DNA of 64,000 nucleotides, taken from the NCBI GenBank assembly GCA_942490985.1, contig CALNYW010000006.1, forward strand, positions 248,001 to 312,000, written 5' to 3'. Below, piece by piece: positions 59,425-64,000 of this stretch; the stretch's first letter is position 1, and every line of letters starts with the position of its first letter. Source of the stretch: Thiosocius sp942490985. GTDB taxonomy: Bacteria; Pseudomonadota; Gammaproteobacteria; Chromatiales; Chromatiaceae. A program made the position numbers and the translations under genes. The notes under the pieces are model-generated. The model searched no databases and had not been told where the DNA came from. It saw only the letters and a program-made list of their open reading frames with translations.

Positions 59425-60234
59425 CTACATCAGCCAAGTCTTCAGGAAATCAATCGCCTGCCGCTCGACTTCACCGGCGAACAGGTAGGTGCTCACGTGT
59501 CCTTTGTCTTCCAGCAAACGGGTCTGAACCGGGACGTTCACTGCCCTGAGTTCCTGGGCCATGAATTCCATTTGCACCGCATCTACTAATTCATCCGCGC
59601 CTCCGTGATAGAGGAACACCGGAGGCGATCCCGTTTCGACATGGTTGACCGGTGACGCGTCCTCCCATACCGCAGGGGCTTCCGCATAGCTAGCGCCGAT
59701 GAAGCGCGTGATCACAGGAGACTCTGGCCAATAGCTGAAACGCGCTGGCGTACCGCCGGATACAATCGCGCCCATCGCCATCGCCGGATCCAGGCCCGCA
59801 CGAAGAATCAACTGCCCCCCAGCCGAGTAGCCCCAACCACCGATACGTTGCGGGTCGATCCGGTATCGCGCGGCGTTTTCCCTCAGCCAGTCGATGGCGC
59901 CTCGCACGTCGTCAACCGCAGCGGGATAGGGGTACCGGCTGGCTGAGCGGTAAGAGATGTTGAACGCGGCGAAACCTGCTTCGGCGAGTTTCCGGCTAAT
60001 CGACTCCATGTTTCCAGATCGCCTGGTCCAGCTCCCGCCATGTACAACAACGACGGCAGGTGACGCGACGGTGCCGGTCTTTGGGAGGTAAAGCTGCGCG
60101 CGCAGCCTTTCGGGCCCAGCCGAAAGAACAATGGTCTCCGGCATGCCGGAGCGCGTCATCAGGCTACAGCCTGCCGTCGCCAGCACGGCGGTGAACACGG
60201 TTCCTAAACAGATTAGCGATTTACACAGTTTCAT
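59425..60234 (-). CDS. Lipoprotein alpha/beta hydrolase (esterase-like)
   Basis: A 269-residue protein. The signal peptide ends in the lipobox LATAGC. The hydrolase core has the oxyanion motif VVVVHGGSW, the nucleophile elbow GGWGYSAGGQL, an acidic residue in LYHGGADELV and the His in LEDKGHVSTYLF. The HGG motif and length fit the carboxylesterase/BD-FAE group of exported serine esterases. The natural substrate is unknown. It lies on the same strand as dsbB but is separated from it by 277 bp. Confidence 0.86.
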   Translation of the reverse strand: MKLCKSLICLGTVFTAVLATAGCSLMTRSGMPETIVLSAGPERLRAQLYLPKTGTVASPAVVVVHGGSWTRRSGNMESISRKLAEAGFAAFNISYRSASRYPYPAAVDDVRGAIDWLRENAARYRIDPQRIGGWGYSAGGQLILRAGLDPAMAMGAIVSGGTPARFSYWPESPVITRFIGASYAEAPAVWEDASPVNHVETGSPPVFLYHGGADELVDAVQMEFMAQELRAVNVPVQTRLLEDKGHVSTYLFAGEVERQAIDFLKTWLM

Positions 60235-60511
60235 GATCCAAGCACTTTGCGATCAGGTAGTCGACAAACGCAGCGCTTTAAGCCCGTTTTTACTTTGGGG
60301 TGCGACGCAAGCAATGGTTCAATCCGGCCCGTAGGAGCCTGCGCATTGGGGCCGTCATGCCGCGCCAGTTGGCTCCCGGCTGACCACAAAAAGCACTGGC
60401 GTGCCGACTACCCTGCGCTCGACCGCAGCGCGTTTTTTCAATTCGCTCGTGCGCGGTGGCGGAATTCATCCCAGCGTTGCCTGGGTGGTCGACCTTAGCG
60501 AGAGACCGCGA

Positions 60512-61018
60512 TCAGCCGACGGTGCGTCGTTTTCGGCTCAGCAGCTCGGTGAAAAGGCCATAACCAACAGCCGCTAAGTAGGCGGAGAAAATGCCAACCA
60601 TCACCTCGGGCATGGTCAGGCCGAACAGCGTCCAGTCGATCTCGCCGCACATCCCGGTCGGTTGGAACACGCTCGGTAACCACTCGTGCAGCGGCAGCCA
60701 CGATGGGAAGTCCGGCAGGAAACCGCATTCAAAACTCAGGCCGCCGATCACGGCCACGTGCTGCAGGGCGAACCGCAGGCCAAGCGCGGCCGACGCGGCG
60801 ATCGCCAGGTAACCGATCGCGCGGACGAAAAGTTGTTGCGGGTAGACCACGCCGATCAATCCACCGATGGCGATGCCCAGCACGGTGCCACGCTGATAGA
60901 CGCACAGTACGCAGGGGTCGAGCCCCATCCCGTACTGAAAATAGAGGGCGAGTATCTCGAGCGCCACGGCAGAGCCAAAAACCAACAACCAGGGAATGCG
61001 CGTTCTCGGGTCAAGCAT
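60512..61018 (-). CDS. dsbB: Disulfide bond formation protein DsbB
   Basis: A 168-residue inner-membrane protein with four predicted helices. The first periplasmic loop has the quinone-side pair CVLCVYQR. The second loop carries the other redox pair in ECGFLPDF and TGMCGEIDW. DsbB reoxidises DsbA and passes electrons to quinone. The length is close to E. coli DsbB (176). No dsbA adjoins. Confidence 0.93.
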   Translation of the reverse strand: MLDPRTRIPWLLVFGSAVALEILALYFQYGMGLDPCVLCVYQRGTVLGIAIGGLIGVVYPQQLFVRAIGYLAIAASAALGLRFALQHVAVIGGLSFECGFLPDFPSWLPLHEWLPSVFQPTGMCGEIDWTLFGLTMPEVMVGIFSAYLAAVGYGLFTELLSRKRRTVG

Positions 61019-61206
61019 TATCGATGAGACCTCAGGGCCAATTTTCGCGTTCGAGTCTGTTCACGTTCGTCGGAGCATCGAGCCCTTTGACGGTGAGCGC
61101 CTGAGTGAATTTTCCAACAACAAACCGTGAACCGGAAGCCCTCGGTATTTAAGGATACCGACGCGTTGATCGCGCATCCCTTTCGCTTGCGAAACGCCGG
61201 TGGGTG

Positions 61207-61704
61207 TCAGACGCCGCCGGTGTGGACGACTTCGTAGTAGAGCTTTTCGAGCTCGGCCTTGTGCTGCGTTTCCTCGTCTGCAAGGAAGCGGAAAAGATCC
61301 TTGATCGGGCCTGACGGTGCGGAGTCGGCCAACGAGCGATACTGCTCCATGGCGGCGTGCTCGCGGCCAAGCGCGTATTGGAGGACTTCCTGGTCGTCCG
61401 GCTGCTCGCCGAGTTCAGGGAGATGGATGCAGTCTGAAAAACGACCGTCGCTGGCCGGCGTGTCGACCATCTGACCGATCTGATCCTCGATATCGGACCG
61501 GTTACGCAGCTTGGTGAAGAGCTCGAAGTGGCGCTGTTCTTCCTCGGCCAGTTCCTCGACCAGGTAGCGGATACTCTTGCTGACCTTCGGCGCAAGCTGG
61601 GCGTAAAACTCCCTCGCGGTTCGCTCAAATTCGGTCGCAACGGTGAGAATGTCGGCCAGGCTCGTCTGTGCCTGAAGTTTCGCGTATCCCCTGCCTTCGG
61701 TCAT
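61207..61704 (-). CDS. Ferritin-like (rubrerythrin-type) domain protein
   Basis: A 165-residue protein. The start is ATG 61704, overlapping the upstream oxidoreductase stop by 4 bp; the open frame to 61872 is a shadow. It has two ferritin-like helix pairs with carboxylate/His ligands: EFERTAREFYAQLAP, LAEEEQRHFELFTKL (an EExxH motif), GREHAAMEQYRSLAD and FLADEETQHKAELEKLYYEV (second ExxH). It probably binds a di-iron centre. The family includes proteins for peroxide detoxification and diiron redox. It is the last gene of the NuoD-like operon. Confidence 0.87.
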   Translation of the reverse strand: MTEGRGYAKLQAQTSLADILTVATEFERTAREFYAQLAPKVSKSIRYLVEELAEEEQRHFELFTKLRNRSDIEDQIGQMVDTPASDGRFSDCIHLPELGEQPDDQEVLQYALGREHAAMEQYRSLADSAPSGPIKDLFRFLADEETQHKAELEKLYYEVVHTGGV

Positions 61705-63500
61705 GCGTTGGTCTCTCTCTGCTCGAGTACTTCGTGGATGCTGCTGGCGACGCGGTGCCCGGTCGCTACGGCTGTGACAACATCGGGCCCTTTGACGCAG
61801 TCGCCAGCGGCCCAGAGCCACGACTCGGAGGTGCGCCCATCCTCGTCGACCTGCAGACGACCGCGGTTCCAATCTAAGCGCTCCGTTATTTCCTCGCCAA
61901 GTATAGAGACATCGCTCATCTGCCCAATAGCCTCGATCACCATGTCGCCGCGATGGATTTGTTCATCGTTCTCATCGTAGCTCGGCGCGAACCGGCCCTG
62001 GTCATCGAAGATGGATTTCACCTTCCAGGTCTTCAGGCCAACGAGCTTGGCGTTATCGTCGATGATGCAGGCCTGTGGGCCACGCGCGTCGATGATGTCG
62101 ATGCCTTCCTCGATCGACTCTTTTATTTCCACCGGGTCTGCCAGGAAGTGTGCCCTGTCTTCCAGGGCGGTCAGGGTGACCTGGATCTCGCCGTGCTGCT
62201 GTTTCTGCAGCCGGGCCATGCTACGCGCGATATCCATCGCGACGTTGCCGCCGCCGATGACCACGACCGTCTTGGGTGCGTCGACAGCCTCGCCCTCGGT
62301 GATCCGCCGCAACAGATCGACCGCCTTTTCGACGCCGGCATGGTCTGACCCCGGGATGCGGGTCGAGCGGCCGAGCTGCAGACCGATAGTCAACACAACC
62401 GCATCGAATTCATTTTGCAGTTGTTCCATCGTGAGATCGCGACCGACGTGGGTGTTGTAGCGCATCTCGACGCCCATCGAGACAATCAGGTCAATCTCTC
62501 GCTGGATCGTGTCATAGGGCAGTCGGTATTCGGGGATGCCATAGCGCGTCATGCCACCGGCATGACCCAGGGCCTCGTAGACGGTGACCGCATGGCCCTT
62601 GCGCGCGAGGTCGAAGGCGGTCGTCATGCCGGCCGGTCCGGCACCGATGATGGCCACTTTTTTGCCGGTCGCCGGGGCAGGGCCACCGATGATGTCACGG
62701 TAGCGCTCAAACGGAACCTGCTCGGTGATGTGCCGCTTGAGCCAGCGAATCGCAATCGGATCACCTTCGTGGCTGGCCGCACAGGTGGTTTCGCATCTGC
62801 GTGTGCAGACACGTCCGCAGATCTGCGAGAACGGGTTGGTCTCGTACAACAGCTTCAGCCCGTGTTCATAATCACCGTCGCGGATCGCCGCGATGTAATC
62901 GGGGATCGCCATATGCGCAGGACAGGTCGCCACGCAGATGCCGCAGGAGACACAACGGTCGGCTTCCAGCTTGGCCTCTGCGACCGAATAGCCCTTGACC
63001 ATCTCCACGAACGAATCCATCCGTTCCGCTGGTTCCAGCTCCGGCATGTCGACGCGTTCGGGGTCATGCAGGCGGTGCCCGTCGGGGCGCTTGTACCCGT
63101 GTGCATAATCGTCCCAGTGTTTCTTGTCGACACCCGGGGTGAAACAGAACTTGTCGGGATCGCTCTCGACCCACTTGTACTCGTTCGACATGCTCAGCGA
63201 ACTGGTCATACAGACATCGACGCATAGCGCACACCAGCAGCAGCGGCCATAGTCGATGCGCGGACGCAGGCCCGAGTCACCCGGCGTCGCGTCGATACCG
63301 TCGACCGGCACCATGTCGATCGCACCGTTCTGGCAGATCGCCTCGCAGGTACCACAGCCGATGCATTTCTCGACGTCGTTTTGGTGGAAGCCGCGGTAGC
63401 GTTCCGAGGCCTCGCGGTTGAACGGATCGGGAATGCTGACTGGTTCACGGAACAGGTTCTTCCACGCGGTAAAGGGCGAGAGGACATCACGCACGCTCAT
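61701..63500 (-). CDS. FAD-dependent oxidoreductase with N-terminal NuoI-like 4Fe-4S domain (glutamate synthase small-subunit-like)
   Basis: This protein has 599 residues. The N-terminus carries two [4Fe-4S] Cys motifs (CIGCGTCEAICQNGA and CCWCALCVDVCMTSS), as in the complex I subunit NuoI. A second Fe-S domain follows (CVSCGICVATCPAHM and a CGRVCTRRCETTC stretch), as in the GltD/DPYD type. The C-terminal part has an FAD Rossmann fold (VAIIGAGPAGMTTAFDLAR) and an NAD(P) site (VVVIGGGNVAMDIARSMAR), ending WLWAAGDCVKGPDVVTAVATG in two blocks. It would move electrons between NAD(P)H and Fe-S clusters. Overlaps of 4 bp with both neighbours tie it to the NuoD-like subunit. Confidence 0.9.
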   Translation of the reverse strand: MSVRDVLSPFTAWKNLFREPVSIPDPFNREASERYRGFHQNDVEKCIGCGTCEAICQNGAIDMVPVDGIDATPGDSGLRPRIDYGRCCWCALCVDVCMTSSLSMSNEYKWVESDPDKFCFTPGVDKKHWDDYAHGYKRPDGHRLHDPERVDMPELEPAERMDSFVEMVKGYSVAEAKLEADRCVSCGICVATCPAHMAIPDYIAAIRDGDYEHGLKLLYETNPFSQICGRVCTRRCETTCAASHEGDPIAIRWLKRHITEQVPFERYRDIIGGPAPATGKKVAIIGAGPAGMTTAFDLARKGHAVTVYEALGHAGGMTRYGIPEYRLPYDTIQREIDLIVSMGVEMRYNTHVGRDLTMEQLQNEFDAVVLTIGLQLGRSTRIPGSDHAGVEKAVDLLRRITEGEAVDAPKTVVVIGGGNVAMDIARSMARLQKQQHGEIQVTLTALEDRAHFLADPVEIKESIEEGIDIIDARGPQACIIDDNAKLVGLKTWKVKSIFDDQGRFAPSYDENDEQIHRGDMVIEAIGQMSDVSILGEEITERLDWNRGRLQVDEDGRTSESWLWAAGDCVKGPDVVTAVATGHRVASSIHEVLEQRETNA

Positions 63501-64000
63501 CGTTCGATCTCCGGTGGATAGGTATGTAACGAGACCATCAGGGCAGCGACGTCGGAAATATTACAGTTGACGATCAAGCGCTCCAGCAGCGCCATGGCAT
63601 GGGTATAAGAGGGACCTCGGACGTTCACGCGGCGCGGATAGCCGCTGCCGTCAGTGACCAGATAATAGCCATACTCGCCGCGCGAGCACTCGCCGCGCAC
63701 GTAGGTCTCGCCGCGCGGGATCTTCCAATGCAGCACATTGGGTAAGTCGGCCATCACCGCACCCTGGCGCGGCATCCTGGCGAGGATCTGGCGGATCAGG
63801 TCGACCGACATCAGCAGGTCACGCCGCCGGACATCGGCACGCGCATAGACGTCTGACTCGGTCGCGGTGACCGGCTCGAAATCGAGTGCCGGATAGACCA
63901 GGTAGGGATCGTCCTTGCGCACGTCCTTCGCGACACCCGCGCCACGGGCGACCGGCCCGGTTATGCCGTATTCATCGACCAGGGCGGGATCGACATAACC
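63497..64000 (-). CDS. nuoD: NuoD-like NADH-quinone oxidoreductase subunit, C-terminal part, cut by window edge
   Basis: The frame is open from the window edge to the stop at 63497, giving 167 residues of C-terminus. Visible motifs are GYVDPALVDEYGITGPVARG, DVYARADVRRRDLLMSVDL, PRGETYVRGECSRGEYGYYL and RVNVRGPSYTHAMALLERLI, all found in NuoD/group-4-hydrogenase-like large subunits. The final segment differs from standard NuoD and ends HTYPPEIER. It belongs to the quinone-binding module. The stop overlaps the FAD oxidoreductase start by 4 bp. Whether this is the main complex I or a second complex needs the rest of the operon. Confidence 0.9.
   Translation of the reverse strand, partial: GYVDPALVDEYGITGPVARGAGVAKDVRKDDPYLVYPALDFEPVTATESDVYARADVRRRDLLMSVDLIRQILARMPRQGAVMADLPNVLHWKIPRGETYVRGECSRGEYGYYLVTDGSGYPRRVNVRGPSYTHAMALLERLIVNCNISDVAALMVSLHTYPPEIER

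Noticed and set aside
60411..60438. Short hairpin with TTTTTT as a terminator
   Set aside because: It points along the plus strand, but both flanking genes are on the minus strand, and the stem is only five base pairs.
61705..61872. Longer start for the ferritin-like gene
   Set aside because: The extension is Arg-rich and lies inside the oxidoreductase gene; the ATG at 61704 overlaps that gene's stop as expected for coupling.

Overview
The window is a GC-rich stretch of a Gammaproteobacterium. Several genes point to an environmental, probably Chromatiales-like or sulfur-oxidiser-like lineage, although this assignment is an inference: a Tat-exported high-potential iron-sulfur protein, a NuoD-like/FAD oxidoreductase/ferritin operon, a monomeric NADP isocitrate dehydrogenase, a chromate transporter and an OFA-type MFS carrier. 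I see no rRNA, tRNA, CRISPR array, prophage or complete insertion sequence.

Bases 1-18994 are the most unusual part. They hold the 3' part of a giant cadherin-like repeat surface protein (fifteen near-identical 303-bp units, two LamG-like domains, a C-terminal hydrophobic segment and an acidic tail). It is followed on the same strand by a hybrid histidine kinase with two Hpt domains, a REC/degenerate-GGDEF/EAL protein, a HlyD-type adaptor with a cytoplasmic GAF-like sensor half, and a PqqD-like/M50 site-2-protease/lipoyl-HlyD fusion. No ABC ATPase or TolC lies within the window. The set looks like an adhesin with its own signalling and export or processing machinery. The repeat region carries at least seven indels, all inside near-identical repeats, so either the assembly is wrong there or the gene is broken.

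Bases 19246-25682 hold a MinD/ParA-like ATPase, a YajD-type HNH protein, a chromate transporter, a sodium/solute symporter translationally coupled to a metallophosphoesterase, a 59-residue hypothetical and a DUF1028 protein. Bases 26209-34744 hold isocitrate dehydrogenase and a tightly packed four-gene carbohydrate operon: GH15/phosphorylase-kinase-alpha-like, glucokinase, APH/CHK-like kinase and CysQ/IMPase-like phosphatase.

Bases 35130-50172 hold a GNAT acetyltransferase, HiPIP, an exported isoaspartyl methyltransferase overlapping a membrane spermidine-synthase-like protein, an alpha/beta hydrolase, a large MscS channel, an RND pump with its adaptor, an OFA-type MFS carrier and a cupin. 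Bases 50173-60500 are looser: long spacers, REP-like repeats, a truncated GIY-YIG remnant, two tandem small exported peptides sharing a leader, and genes for DUF192, two lipoprotein alpha/beta hydrolases, HDOD, rhodanese, dCTP deaminase and WD40 proteins. The right end (60512-64000, minus strand) holds dsbB and the coupled operon nuoD-like > FeS/FAD oxidoreductase > ferritin-like protein, cut by the window edge.
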